This document shows, in pieces, positions 1-8,396 of a stretch of 64,000 nucleotides of DNA. A program made the translations under genes and the position numbers. The stretch is from Prochlorococcus marinus str. MIT 9313. Lineage in GTDB: Bacteria > Cyanobacteriota > Cyanobacteriia > PCC-6307 > Cyanobiaceae. Positions within the stretch are counted from its first letter, which is position 1. The number at the start of each line of letters is the position of its first letter. Location: assembly GCF_000011485.1 (NCBI RefSeq), contig NC_005071.1:933347-997346 (forward strand). Reading direction: 5' to 3'. Under the pieces are notes generated by a model, which saw nothing but the letters and a program-made list of their open reading frames with translations, ran no database searches and was not told the DNA's origin.

Positions 1-30
1 AGAAAGTTCTTCATTACAAAGAAGATTGAG

Positions 31-327
31 ATGGAACTCTCAACCATCGGGGCAACTCAACAAGAGCAAGGAGCAACAAATATAAAAATATCAGGAATTA
101 AGCAGAAGATGCAGATACGCTATATGTATGTGAATTTAAAAGAAGATCGTGCTGTTCTAGATCTGGTACTCAATGTCCCAGAAGGCACACTGACAGAGGA
201 AAAAGTAACCTCTATTAATAAAATACTGTTTGATTCAATAAAAGAGTTTGGGATTAGACAACTCGATGTAGACACAAGAATCGTTCCTTCACGAGTTCAT
301 CAGTACAGGGAGACTCTTAAGCAATAA
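31..327 (+). CDS. hypothetical protein, 98 aa
   Basis: I do not recognise a family. The ATG at 31 follows a purine-rich stretch that could serve as a weak ribosome binding site. The protein is soluble and charged, with no signal peptide or membrane segment. Its middle has alternating hydrophobic residues (VLDLVLNVPEG), then a lysine/glutamate-rich helix, which suggests a small alpha/beta fold. It stands alone, convergent with the MscS-family gene to its right. The composition looks like a translated protein, but no function can be given. Confidence 0.5.
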   Translation: MELSTIGATQQEQGATNIKISGIKQKMQIRYMYVNLKEDRAVLDLVLNVPEGTLTEEKVTSINKILFDSIKEFGIRQLDVDTRIVPSRVHQYRETLKQ

Positions 328-458
328 ATTCATTAGGCTGCAAATTGAGGGATTAGATATTAAATATTTCAAGAAGAATCAGACCATTGCATCTGAATAT
401 GCTACAACTGACTGAACATTACTTCGATGAAGAATTTATATGATTTAGTTAAAGTTAA

Positions 459-2435
459 TCATTTTTGACGAGAAAATAACACATTTTGAATAGGAGCACC
501 AAGTGTAATTCCCTCCCGGTCAAAAGCTTCTTTAATCTGCAACCTAAACTCACGACCTAAACTCCACTGGGCGAGGGGTTGAGTTTTAATCCAAACACGG
601 ATTAAACAACCTGATGATTGCACCTGATCAATCCCAAGGATCTCGGGAGCATCAAGAAAATAACCACTCCATTGCTTATCATCTCTCATGGTATTGGCTA
701 CAAGCCGAACCACATCGAGCACATGGCGAAGATTCTCGCGAGCTGATACCTTGATCTCAAAGTTAACTCGAGACCAATCCTTAGTAAGGTTCTCTACGGT
801 TCGAATCTGGCTATTAGGCAGAGTTGTTAGTTGACCATCAGAACCACGAAGTTGAGTGTTGAATAAATTCATATTTTCAACAAAGCCACTAAAGGTGCCG
901 ATTGTAACTACATCACCTATTGCAAAACGATCACTAGCCAAGATAAGAAATCCGTTAAGAATATCCTCCAGCACATTTCGAGAAAGAAAACCCACGCCCA
1001 CAGCAATAACCCCAGCACTGGTAAAAATAGACCGGTCGACTCCTATTGTTGTTAAAGTCAAAAAGATACCTAGAAAGATAGTGACTACGGTTGCTCCACC
1101 TTTAAGAACCTTAGAGTATGTACTTGCCCTAAGGGTATAGCGCATCGAACTAACATCCCTGCTAGAAACCCGCCTTATCCAATTATTAATATTAAAATCA
1201 ATGATAATGACAACCAAAAGCCGAAAAATAAAGATACCTAGCCAAATCAAAGGAATCGCAATCGACTGCTGCAGGGCAATAAATGCGTATATACGCATTG
1301 AAGGAAAAATAGCAGTAGCAGAAAGCAAGACTAAGACTGAAAATGCGATTCGAAGGAAATTACTTGCTAATAGAACGAGTTCTAAGAAGTTCTGGGTCTG
1401 GTTCAATAAAGAGTGAGTATAAGCAGCGGATCGAGGAAGATTGTCGATCGATTGATTAGGGTGTTGCTTTGCAGACTCATTGACATTATCGACGACAGAT
1501 GAATCCATAGAATGTTCAAGTGAATCGATTTCTTTAACATATCCGTCTTTACTGGAAAGCGGCATAAGGTTGCCCGAATAAGCAGCCATGACATCGTCTT
1601 TAAAAGATTCTGCAAGTGATTCCTGCTTATGCAATAAACGACAATTTATGGAGAGCAATGAAGCTCGTATAGTCTTGAGAAGAAGCAAACCTAAAGTACC
1701 AGTTAACAATAAGCTCAAAGAAAGGAAAACACGTAATCCAGGAAAGGAGGAGGAAAATTCCAGGCCCCACAGTTGATCACTAAAATTAATTCTTATTCTC
1801 TCCTGCCACTCTTGCGCCAACTGAGGGATCTCAATGCCTGCATGCTGAGCATCTGGAGCAGTTACAGTAATTACTGTCTGTTTAAAAAGACGATACTTTG
1901 GATTGTCTGGCAAATAGATAACTGTGGCTTTATTTTGGGTGCCGATCTGCACTGCAGGAGTAAGAGGATGTATAGGTTTCTGATGTAAGAACCACCAGAA
2001 GCGTGGATCATAGATTTGTTGTATACTATAGGTAGAAGTCTTACCAGACAACTGGGTCTCTCGCCAAAAACTAACAAGGCGATTTTTGACAGATTTAACA
2101 GTTAACTGTACAGATTGAGCTCGCAATTCAATGTTCTGAGCTGCCTGCTGTGGACTGATATTATTTAAAGCCTGCGCAGCAAGAGTGAGGCGATTGTTCT
2201 GGCTAAGAATTCGAACAGGAAAAACAACTCTGCTGCAGTAAAGGCGTCCACAACGCCAAGGTCTATTAAGGTCCCAGACAGGTCGGTTCATCGGGTTACT
2301 GATAGGAGTTGCAGTTGACCCGAACGAGATCTGTGCAAAAGCAGGAAAAAAAAGCAGACTGATCAGTAAGCCACAAAAAAGACATACCAACCAACGTAAA
2401 GCTAATTTTTTTTTGGAAGGTAGTTGCATTAGCAA
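459..2435 (-). CDS. MscS-family mechanosensitive channel, 658 aa
   Basis: Large MscS-type channel that would open under membrane tension and release solutes during hypo-osmotic shock. A signal peptide is visible at residues 1-35 (KKK, then a hydrophobic run ending in AFA). A long periplasmic domain follows, with a membrane segment near residue 240. A cluster of membrane helices begins near residue 350. The hallmark MscS pore and beta domain comes next: SAGVIAVGVGFLSRN, LEDILNGFLIL, then a beta-rich part with FSGFVENMNLFNTQLR and LPNSQI. At 658 aa it belongs to the long MscS class, not the 286-aa E. coli MscS type. Single gene; MscL lies 1.7 kb away on the same strand. Family assignment is secure; physiological threshold and selectivity are not readable. 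Confidence 0.92.
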   Translation of the reverse strand: MLMQLPSKKKLALRWLVCLFCGLLISLLFFPAFAQISFGSTATPISNPMNRPVWDLNRPWRCGRLYCSRVVFPVRILSQNNRLTLAAQALNNISPQQAAQNIELRAQSVQLTVKSVKNRLVSFWRETQLSGKTSTYSIQQIYDPRFWWFLHQKPIHPLTPAVQIGTQNKATVIYLPDNPKYRLFKQTVITVTAPDAQHAGIEIPQLAQEWQERIRINFSDQLWGLEFSSSFPGLRVFLSLSLLLTGTLGLLLLKTIRASLLSINCRLLHKQESLAESFKDDVMAAYSGNLMPLSSKDGYVKEIDSLEHSMDSSVVDNVNESAKQHPNQSIDNLPRSAAYTHSLLNQTQNFLELVLLASNFLRIAFSVLVLLSATAIFPSMRIYAFIALQQSIAIPLIWLGIFIFRLLVVIIIDFNINNWIRRVSSRDVSSMRYTLRASTYSKVLKGGATVVTIFLGIFLTLTTIGVDRSIFTSAGVIAVGVGFLSRNVLEDILNGFLILASDRFAIGDVVTIGTFSGFVENMNLFNTQLRGSDGQLTTLPNSQIRTVENLTKDWSRVNFEIKVSARENLRHVLDVVRLVANTMRDDKQWSGYFLDAPEILGIDQVQSSGCLIRVWIKTQPLAQWSLGREFRLQIKEAFDREGITLGAPIQNVLFSRQK

Positions 2436-2840
2436 TTCTTATACATCTAAGGATTCTAGCTAGAGTAAATGAGCTGCTGGTCGATAGCCAGCAAAAACAA
2501 GAAAAGTTTGATCCATAAGCATTATCTGTTAAACAGGCATTAGAATTTTCCTGCCTATGCAATTCGCCTAGGATTCCAATAATAAAGTAAAACTTAAAAG
2601 CGTTAGAAAAATAGGAATCTGGCCATACTATTACCTACAAGATGGATCTTTTCACAAGATGAATTACTAAATTCATCTATCTTATGTAGAAATATATTGC
2701 CCAACAAAAATGAATTAGGCAAGTATTAATTTAAAGCTTAGTATAACTATTGCAAGTCAGGATGATTACATCTAGAAGGTTTCGTATTGGTCTAGTTCTA
2801 TCGGAATTAGTTAGATAAAAGCAGCAAAAGATTTATCGGG
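2436..2840. other. spacer without a convincing gene
   Basis: AT-rich spacer upstream of the MscS-family gene. It contains a perfect 9-bp hairpin at 2657-2678 (AGATGAATT, loop ACTA, AATTCATCT) without a following T-run. Reading frames here are short or are the out-of-frame extension of the channel gene. Confidence 0.5.
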
Positions 2841-3077
2841 TTAGGACTCTGACTTTTTTACTGAGGGCTCTAAGCTTGCCAAATCTGCTGTTGCTTCAGC
2901 TATATTGTTGCTGAATTTACAAGTTCCCAGATAACAACCTAGAAAACGCTCTCCTTGCTTGGCAGGAAATTTATGGATAGTGCCACCTTGGGCAGTGGAA
3001 TGAACAAGAATAGCTTGAAGAGCCATAATAGGATGTAAACACTTGCCTATCATCACGCAATACACCAGCTTTGCCAT
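2841..3077 (-). CDS. hypothetical protein, 78 aa
   Basis: Small cysteine-containing protein with no family I recognise. Cys residues occur near the N-terminus and in the motif GCYLGTC. The C-terminal third is helical and acidic and ends in a serine/lysine tail. No clear membrane segment or signal peptide. It stands alone between two spacers of more than 300 bases. The composition is protein-like, but a chance frame cannot be excluded. Confidence 0.35.
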   Translation of the reverse strand: MAKLVYCVMIGKCLHPIMALQAILVHSTAQGGTIHKFPAKQGERFLGCYLGTCKFSNNIAEATADLASLEPSVKKSES

Positions 3078-3417
3078 AGGTGGATGTACTGCCTTGAGAG
3101 AGAGGATTCAATGTGCCAAACAAATTAATAAATTCTAACGGATTAAGCTTCTAAAAATAATTCTCGTTTAAAAAAGAATCTGGACAAAACTTGCTGCTAG
3201 ACATAAATCAATGAGCATGAGGGTGTATTGGATTCATCCCAAAAATTCTCGTAAGATTAATCAATACAATCAAACAGAATAGAACTCTCATCATTAGTTA
3301 AAGGTAAATCTATAACTCGATAGCCACACAGTTAAATAGTCTGAATTCAAGAAAGGCGCTAATAGAAAGTTCTTGTGATCATTGAACTTAGGGAATGTAA
3401 AGTAACGCTAGAGGTTA
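3078..3417. other. spacer, nothing recognised
   Basis: AT-rich 340-base spacer with no open frame worth reporting and no strong hairpin or T-run. It would hold the promoter of the small gene to its left and the 3' flank of the hydrolase to its right. Confidence 0.4.
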
Positions 3418-4071
3418 TCATTCTGATAGGCACTCCTTTACTAAGTTACTAATAGTTTTAAATTCGACTCTATCGGCTCGATGGCACCACTCAAACATCA
3501 CTGATTCTGTAGTTGTTAAAGTCACACCAACAGACTCCATACGTCTTAATGCAAACTCATAGTCAATTCTCCTACGACTACCAATTGCGTCGACAGCTAC
3601 AAAAACCTGATAATCATTTGAGATGAGATCTATTGCTGTTTGAAGGACGCAAACATGAGCTTCTATTCCGCAGAGAAGAATCTTACTAATACCAGACTTC
3701 CTAAATTGTTGAAGGGTTTCTGCACATCTAACACAACTAAATGACATTTTTGGGTAAGGCTTATGTACTATCCTTTTCGCAATTAGTTCTATTGTATGAC
3801 CAAGGCGTTGAGGATATTGTTCCGTTGCTGCCATCTCTATACTCAGAGCATTCGCAGCATCAATCAGACGCCTGATATTCCAAACGATCTGTTTCTGATC
3901 ATCCACAGGCTGTATCAATCTCTCTTGTACATCAATAATCAAAAGGGCTGTGTCTTTAGATTGCATCAACATTGGGCTATGCAAAAGAGAATCAGTAAAC
4001 GAAGTCGATAAATCCGAAAATAAGTTTTCGGAATAATCTGTGTTCATAGGGATGTTCAGGTGATACACCAA
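3418..4071 (-). CDS. isochorismatase-family cysteine hydrolase, 217 aa
   Basis: Member of the isochorismatase-like hydrolases, a fold shared by nicotinamidases, YcaC-type proteins and true isochorismatases. The triad residues are in the usual order: Asp in LLIIDVQERL, Lys in HKPYPKMSF, and Cys in the GIEAHVCVLQTA loop. The family cis-peptide motif GIEAHVC is intact. The protein has about 35 residues before the fold begins, so the true start may be an internal Met (MNTDYS or MLMQSK). No neighbour fixes the substrate. The family is clear; the reaction is unknown. Confidence 0.85.
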   Translation of the reverse strand: MVYHLNIPMNTDYSENLFSDLSTSFTDSLLHSPMLMQSKDTALLIIDVQERLIQPVDDQKQIVWNIRRLIDAANALSIEMAATEQYPQRLGHTIELIAKRIVHKPYPKMSFSCVRCAETLQQFRKSGISKILLCGIEAHVCVLQTAIDLISNDYQVFVAVDAIGSRRRIDYEFALRRMESVGVTLTTTESVMFEWCHRADRVEFKTISNLVKECLSE

Positions 4072-4146
4072 AAATGGCAGCCAATCAAGCAGAAGCGGTT
4101 CAGTGCATTAAGAAACCTAAACTAGTTTTATAAGAGTTTGATGAGC

Positions 4147-4539
4147 TCAAAGCTCACGGCTCTCCAGTGCAATTGCTAAACGTTCAACCGCTTCGGCTAA
4201 TTGCTGTTGGGTATTTGGACCTGCTACAGCTTTAACCTCTTGTTTGCGTTTGAAGCGCTCGATAGCCCTCACCACAATAAATACCACGAAGGCAATGACC
4301 AAGAAATTGATTATTGCAACCAGCAAGGATCCGCCGGGCAAGTCACTTAGTGTCTCTACCTTAAGTTTACGAAGTAGAGGGTCCATCGCAGCGATAGTGA
4401 CCAACTTGACAAGTGCATCCACCACCTTGGAGAAGGCACCACCTACGACAACAGCGACCGCTAGATCAACGACATTGCCGCGATTGATAAATTCAGTGAA
4501 GTCATGAAGGACGTTGGTTATTTTGCGACGGTATGCCAT
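4147..4539 (-). CDS. mscL: large-conductance mechanosensitive channel MscL
   Basis: MscL, a homopentameric inner-membrane channel that acts as an emergency release valve at high turgor. Diagnostic features in order: N-terminal amphipathic helix with FTEFINRGNVVDLAVAVVVGGAFSKVV, which is the highly conserved TM1 pore helix; a periplasmic loop; TM2 (LLVAIINFLVIAFVVFIVVRAI); and a charged C-terminal helical bundle. At 130 aa it has normal length. I place the start at ATG 4539 because the frame open to 4548 would need a TTG. Together with the MscS-family gene nearby, the window carries both main mechanosensitive channel types. Confidence 0.95.
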   Translation of the reverse strand: MAYRRKITNVLHDFTEFINRGNVVDLAVAVVVGGAFSKVVDALVKLVTIAAMDPLLRKLKVETLSDLPGGSLLVAIINFLVIAFVVFIVVRAIERFKRKQEVKAVAGPNTQQQLAEAVERLAIALESREL

Positions 4540-4703
4540 ATGAAGCAATGACTAAAAAGACACCATAATGAACCTCTCAGTGAGATGACGCCACAATCCT
4601 AAAAAATTTAAACGATTTACCCCTTCTAAATCTTCAGGGCTTGGTCAGAAGAAATCTTATCAAATAACTAATGGATGCATTTAAATGATTAATTCGTCAA
4701 ATG

Positions 4704-4737
4704 AAAAAAATCCCCTGGCCTCCACTGACCAAGGGAT
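4704..4737 (-). terminator. intrinsic terminator, leftward
   Basis: On the minus strand a 9-bp stem (ATCCCTTGG against CCAGGGGAT, one mismatch) with a 10-base loop is followed at once by seven T residues. This is a classic rho-independent form. It lies 16 bases after the stop of the 27-codon minus-strand ORF at 4753-4836 and would end a transcript read leftward toward mscL. Confidence 0.6.
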
Positions 4738-4752
4738 CGTTTATGCGTTCCT

Positions 4753-4836
4753 TCAATAGTATTGCGTATATCCATGAACTACTGAGTAGTCGAAGGCCCA
4801 CATAGGTGTGCCAGATGTATCAAGCAGAGTAGTCAA
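4753..4836 (-). CDS. candidate micro-protein, 27 aa
   Basis: Tiny open frame starting with TTG and ending TGA. An in-frame TGA sits immediately upstream, so it cannot be longer. The peptide begins TLLDTSGTPMWAFDY and ends in YTQYY; it is rich in aromatic residues and does not look like random translation. An intrinsic terminator follows 16 bases after the stop, and a 16-bp perfect hairpin lies 26 bases before the start, so the segment resembles a complete small transcription unit. It could instead be the remnant of a larger gene or a non-coding RNA. I do not recognise the family. Confidence 0.35.
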   Translation of the reverse strand: MTTLLDTSGTPMWAFDYSVVHGYTQYY

Positions 4837-4861
4837 TCAATCTATTGAGATGGGGTGAGTG

Positions 4862-4903
4862 ATTTAATATCATAGAATTATATGTATTTCTATGATATTA
4901 AAT
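4862..4903. repeat. 16-bp perfect inverted repeat
   Basis: ATTTAATATCATAGAA at 4862-4877 is the exact reverse complement of 4888-4903, with a 10-base loop. It lies just upstream of the minus-strand micro-ORF. It is too long to be chance and could be an operator or the structured 5' end of a short RNA. A run of eight G residues follows at 4920-4927. Confidence 0.75.
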
Positions 4904-5142
4904 AGAACAACTTGTTGGTGGGGGGGGTAATGCATTACAGGCAAACCTTAAAAACATCAAACAAGGGATGGATCAGTTTCGGACAATCCCAAGGGGAAAG
5001 GTAAAAATAATATTATAAATACTGGAATCAGAAAAGATTAAAATGAGATTTCTATACGATATGTTTAGAAAAGTACAGATTAAGTACGCCAATATCTATC
5101 CAAAATATTAAATTATCAATAGATAAGTAAGCAAATCTGTCC

Positions 5143-5775
5143 GTGACACGAAAGAGAAGATATGCGGCCAAAATAATACCCTTATCCGATACATTTCATG
5201 TTAATACGTTGTTTTTTTACTTCTCCGGTGCTAGCATTAAGGAATATCAGCCTTCCAGTCATCAACATCAAAACGTGCTTAGAGAGCTGATTATTAGACC
5301 TAATCAAAATTGCCTTGCATCCTTTTTGAAGAGGTGTACAAACCTGAATTCCACGAGTTGGATTGAAACGTCCATTTTAGTGATTGGCACCTTTGGTTTC
5401 GCTGTCCTGATGCATATAGCGCCTGTAAGGGCAACTCCACTCAAGCTCATGTGCTCTTACATCTATGAAGGCAAAGCATATAAGGAAATATACATTGTCG
5501 ACCCCGAGAAATTATTAGTAGAGATAAGTTATCCATTTGCACCATCTGAAGAAGATAGAAATATCATCGAGAGACTTATCGTTGAATCAATCTCACCAGT
5601 TATTGTTGTTGCTAGACTTCAAACAAGCAACAGTCATTACTTCAAATATGAGATCAACAAAGTAAACCTTGAGATCAAAACATTTTCAGTAAGCCTTGTC
5701 GCCGGAGTTCAGGCGATGACAACCCGTACTTGCAAGAGAATTAAAGATGCTCCTAGCCATCAGATCAAGATTTAA
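5143..5775 (+). CDS. hypothetical secreted or anchored protein, 210 aa
   Basis: I do not recognise the family. The frame opens with a GTG at 5143, but the first 65 residues are poor in conserved features. A signal-like hydrophobic segment (ILVIGTFGFAVLMHIAPVRA) lies near residues 72-92. The true start may therefore be internal, giving an exported protein of about 130 residues beginning TPLKLMCSYIYEG. The mature part has alternating hydrophobic strands and two Cys residues (LMCSYIY and RTCKRI) that could form a disulphide. No operon partner. Confidence 0.5.
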   Translation: MTRKRRYAAKIIPLSDTFHVNTLFFYFSGASIKEYQPSSHQHQNVLRELIIRPNQNCLASFLKRCTNLNSTSWIETSILVIGTFGFAVLMHIAPVRATPLKLMCSYIYEGKAYKEIYIVDPEKLLVEISYPFAPSEEDRNIIERLIVESISPVIVVARLQTSNSHYFKYEINKVNLEIKTFSVSLVAGVQAMTTRTCKRIKDAPSHQIKI

Positions 5776-6686
5776 AACTCTAATAGTGGCTTCAATTCAC
5801 TTAGTTAAGGCTAGGCCAACCTAATGCAGAAAAGCTATACACAATGAGTAAGTTTGAAGGAATATAACCATTCTCAAGTATCTTTACCTAAAGAGCATTA
5901 ACAGTTTCATCTAAACTTATGATCAAACAATTAATCTAAATAGACAGAAAAATCAATTACATATTACCATTTTGTACTCAATAAAATTTAAATATAAGAG
6001 TAGTCTTGCTACTGACCTAATTTTTCCATAAACGGAATCCCTGGTAGACCCGTTTTGACGATCGGCAACCATAGGGAATAGCGAATTGTGCAATTTGGCT
6101 TGAAGGCGATTGCAACCAGTGTGAACCATCAGAGCGCTAACGCCTACCTCGACGATATGGGACTTACATCGGCAACTGAGCCGCATAGCACCATGGCTAC
6201 TGATGGCAGCCCTGCAGACATCAGTTGGGAAAATCTCGATGGGCTGAGCTACTACACACAGACTCTCGCAGCACATCCCACAGACAAAGCATCTCACAAC
6301 CTTTTAGGCCACAAAGATAAGCACTCTTTGATCAACTTCAAGGTGTTAGCTGTCACGTGCCCAGCCAGCGGACAGGGAACAATCAACAGGCAGTGGCAAA
6401 AGTCATCAAGGGCCAAACAATCTGGCCTTACACCGACTTTTACTTCGCGGGATGGGGTCTAGCCTCTAATAAGTATCATCTTACATGCAGGCGAGGCTAC
6501 AACAGCCTAGTAGCGCTATCAGGCCTTGCCACAAAGGCAGAAGGATCAACTATTGGCTTGGCTCAAACAACTTTAAAGAAACAACGCGATCGACCTTCAG
6601 AGGCTGCCTTGCTTGCAGGAATCTCAAACCATCAATTGCGCCAATCACTCTCATTAGCGGTTACTGTTGAGAAATGCATTGCAGAG
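5776..6686. other. 911-base region upstream of the Fur-family gene
   Basis: Overlapping open frames exist on both strands (5953-6297 minus, 6088-6462 plus, and an upstream extension of the Fur frame from 6357). None has a recognisable domain, good start context or convincing composition. The Fur frame stays open for 330 bases before the homologous region begins, but that part does not resemble Fur proteins. The stretch may hold decayed coding sequence and the fur promoter. Confidence 0.35.
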
Positions 6687-7169
6687 GTGGCCTTGCCTAC
6701 TTCTTCGTCCCTGGCCCGTATCCATGGACAACTTGAGGTTGGCTTGCATCAGGGTGGTCGACGTTTAACGCCTCAAAGACGCCGCGTTCTTGATCTCTTT
6801 GAAAGTATTGGTTCTGGCATTCACCTCAGTGCTGAAGAAGTGCATCGGCAACTTCTAGAAGCAAACTCGAAGGTGTCTCTAGCAACGATCTACCGCACGC
6901 TGCGCTTGCTTGTCGACATGGGCTTTCTACACGAGTTGGAAATAAGCGATGGCGGACATCGCTTTGAATTAGCAAGTCACGACCATCCTGATCATCACCA
7001 TTTGGTATGCGTGCGTTGTGGTCGTACTGAGGAGTTTGAGAGCAAACCAGTACTGGAAGCTGGACGCTCTGCTGCTGAGCGAATCGGGTTCCAACTGATC
7101 GAGTCAACCTTGAATGTAAGGGCTCTATGTCCGTCTTGTCAGAGACCCTCTACAACCAATGTCCATTGA
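6687..7169 (+). CDS. Fur-family metal-dependent regulator
   Basis: Ferric-uptake-regulator family DNA-binding repressor. Domains in order: winged helix with GRRLTPQRRRVLDLF and HLSAEEVH, recognition helix SLATIYRTLRLL, then the metal and dimer domain with HHHLVCVRCGRTEEFES (CxxC of the structural zinc site) and a second CxxC (CPSCQ) near the C-terminus. The motifs fit the Fur/Zur branch rather than the PerR-like FurC branch, but I cannot separate iron from zinc sensing. I place the start at GTG 6687 (161 aa) because homology begins shortly after; the frame is open further upstream without homology. Convergent with the DUF3721 gene, only 16 bases apart. Confidence 0.88.
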   Translation: MALPTSSSLARIHGQLEVGLHQGGRRLTPQRRRVLDLFESIGSGIHLSAEEVHRQLLEANSKVSLATIYRTLRLLVDMGFLHELEISDGGHRFELASHDHPDHHHLVCVRCGRTEEFESKPVLEAGRSAAERIGFQLIESTLNVRALCPSCQRPSTTNVH

Positions 7170-7185
7170 TGGCTGATGACAAACA

Positions 7186-7665
7186 TCAATGCTGAGAATG
7201 CTGATCGCACGGCATCCAATGGGTTCCCATCTGGTGAACGCCTTTGCATCCCAACTCACGTGCCTTCACTTCGGCCTCCAATTGAGTGGGGTAGGCCATC
7301 AAGCGAGGGTCCGTCTGCGACGAAGACTTGCCGCTCACGGGAAGGTGATGCTGATGGGAATTTTTAATCTCCGACCCACCCAAAGACACCAAGCCCATGC
7401 TTAATGGACCTGCCGTCCACACTCCCATGGTGCTTACACCAACAGAAAGCAAGCCCATCCCAACGACAGAAGCATTGATCACCCCCATGGCCACAACGCC
7501 AATGGAAACAACACCCATGGGAACAACACCAATGCAAACCACTCCCATTGGCACAATACCGATCGAAATTGTGCCTAAGGGAGCTATCCCAATAGCCAGC
7601 TTTTTCGGTTTGCTCCCGCAGTGTGCTGATGCTTTGTCATCGCCAGTTTTATCAGCAGTGTTCAT
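7186..7665 (-). CDS. DUF3721 protein with glycine-rich pentapeptide-like repeats, 159 aa
   Basis: Two-part protein. Residues 23-96 form about seven decapeptide repeats of the pattern IG(I/V)VPMGVVS, that is, a five-residue period with Gly and beta-branched residues, which suggests a beta-helix or membrane-embedded solenoid. Residues 123-155 form a DUF3721 domain (TQLEAEVKARELGCKG, then HQMGTHWMPC) with two Cys, found in cyanobacterial proteins of unknown role. The first 20 residues are charged. The start overlaps the stop of the upstream DUF3721 gene by four bases (ATGA), so the two are translationally coupled. The repeat is also visible in the DNA as a 30-base period. Function unknown. Confidence 0.75.
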   Translation of the reverse strand: MNTADKTGDDKASAHCGSKPKKLAIGIAPLGTISIGIVPMGVVCIGVVPMGVVSIGVVAMGVINASVVGMGLLSVGVSTMGVWTAGPLSMGLVSLGGSEIKNSHQHHLPVSGKSSSQTDPRLMAYPTQLEAEVKARELGCKGVHQMGTHWMPCDQHSQH

Positions 7666-7934
7666 GGATTGTGTTGAGACTCCATTTGAATGCCGTGCTT
7701 GTCACAGACCATCCACATCTGACCCATCTGATGGGCTCCCTTACAACCAAATTGTGGAGCTGCAGCTTCTGCCTCAGCTTGAGTTCTAAACATCGCCTGC
7801 TTCGGTTCAGTCGCTGATGTTTCAGCAGCGTTGATCCCTACTTCGCTCATTAAAACTGTCAATCCAGTCGTTGCAGCAATCAACAGTAGCGATCCACTTA
7901 ATGTAGTTGAGGCTGATCGGCCCATGAGCTCCAT
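7662..7934 (-). CDS. DUF3721 membrane-anchored protein
   Basis: Second DUF3721 protein, upstream partner of the repeat protein. One membrane or signal segment (LSGSLLLIAATTGLTVLM) precedes a DUF3721 domain with the same pattern as its neighbour (TQAEAEAAAPQFGCKG, HQMGQMWMVC). The frame is open to 8048, but that would put a strong GC hairpin (7985-8011) inside the gene and overlap the leader of the divergent SepF-like gene. I therefore prefer the Met at 7934 (MELMGRS) or the one at 7925. The two Cys of the domain are conserved. The four-base overlap with the next gene implies joint expression and perhaps a complex. Confidence 0.7.
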   Translation of the reverse strand: MELMGRSASTTLSGSLLLIAATTGLTVLMSEVGINAAETSATEPKQAMFRTQAEAEAAAPQFGCKGAHQMGQMWMVCDKHGIQMESQHNP

Positions 7935-7984
7935 TATTTCCACTATCCATGATGCATCCAGATTGAAGGATGCACCACAAAATC

Positions 7985-8011
7985 CTCTCGCTCGCTTTTG
8001 GCGAGCGAGAG
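7985..8011. promoter_or_regulatory. 11-bp GC hairpin in divergent leader
   Basis: CTCTCGCTCGC at 7985-7995 pairs perfectly with 8001-8011 around a five-base loop. It lies between the divergent DUF3721 pair and the SepF-like gene, 48 bases before the latter's start. It could be a 5' UTR structure or operator for either unit. Confidence 0.7.
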
Positions 8012-8059
8012 CTAGATCAGGCCCATCGACTGCACCAAAACTCCACAAGCGTCGAGGCT

Positions 8060-8365
8060 ATGGACGCACCGTTTGCTGACTGGTGGCAAGAGATCGTCGT
8101 GTTCAAACCATTGGTTTTTGAAGAGGCCTTTGAAGCGGTTTTGGCTGTCCGCGAGCAACGCACCGTTTTGCTCAACATCTGTCGGATGGACCCGGAACAT
8201 GCCCGGCGCACCATTGATTTTGTGATTGGATTTGTGACTGCGCTTGATGGACAATATGTGCGCATTGACGAGAAAGTGTTCCTATTTGCACCTTCACTTG
8301 TCGTGATCAAGACGTTGCAAGGTTCCCTTATAAGAAATTCAGGCAGCAAATCTATCGAGCGCTAA
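8060..8365 (+). CDS. SepF-like (DUF552) protein, 101 aa
   Basis: Short homologue of the cell-division protein SepF (Cdv2 in cyanobacteria), which binds FtsZ and aligns septal assembly. The SepF core is clear: FKPLVFEEAFEAVLAVREQRTVLLN, then MDPEHARRTIDFVIGFVTALDGQYVRI and VFLFAPS. It lacks the long linker and N-terminal membrane-targeting helix of full-length SepF (usually 150-200 aa), so it is probably a paralogue limited to the globular dimerisation domain. I choose ATG 8060 because the 30 residues before it are not SepF-like. Convergent with arsS, with a 31-base gap. Confidence 0.75.
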   Translation: MDAPFADWWQEIVVFKPLVFEEAFEAVLAVREQRTVLLNICRMDPEHARRTIDFVIGFVTALDGQYVRIDEKVFLFAPSLVVIKTLQGSLIRNSGSKSIER

Positions 8366-8396
8366 TCATCAGCTTTGATCACAGGGCCTTGAATGA

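Noticed and set aside
5953-6462. Overlapping frames upstream of the Fur gene
   Set aside because: No domain, poor start context and they contradict each other on opposite strands.
7397-7789. Plus-strand ORF of 130 aa with repeated TTPMETTPMG-like pattern
   Set aside because: It is the antisense shadow of the DUF3721 repeat gene; the repeat is explained by the glycine-rich minus-strand protein with a recognisable domain.
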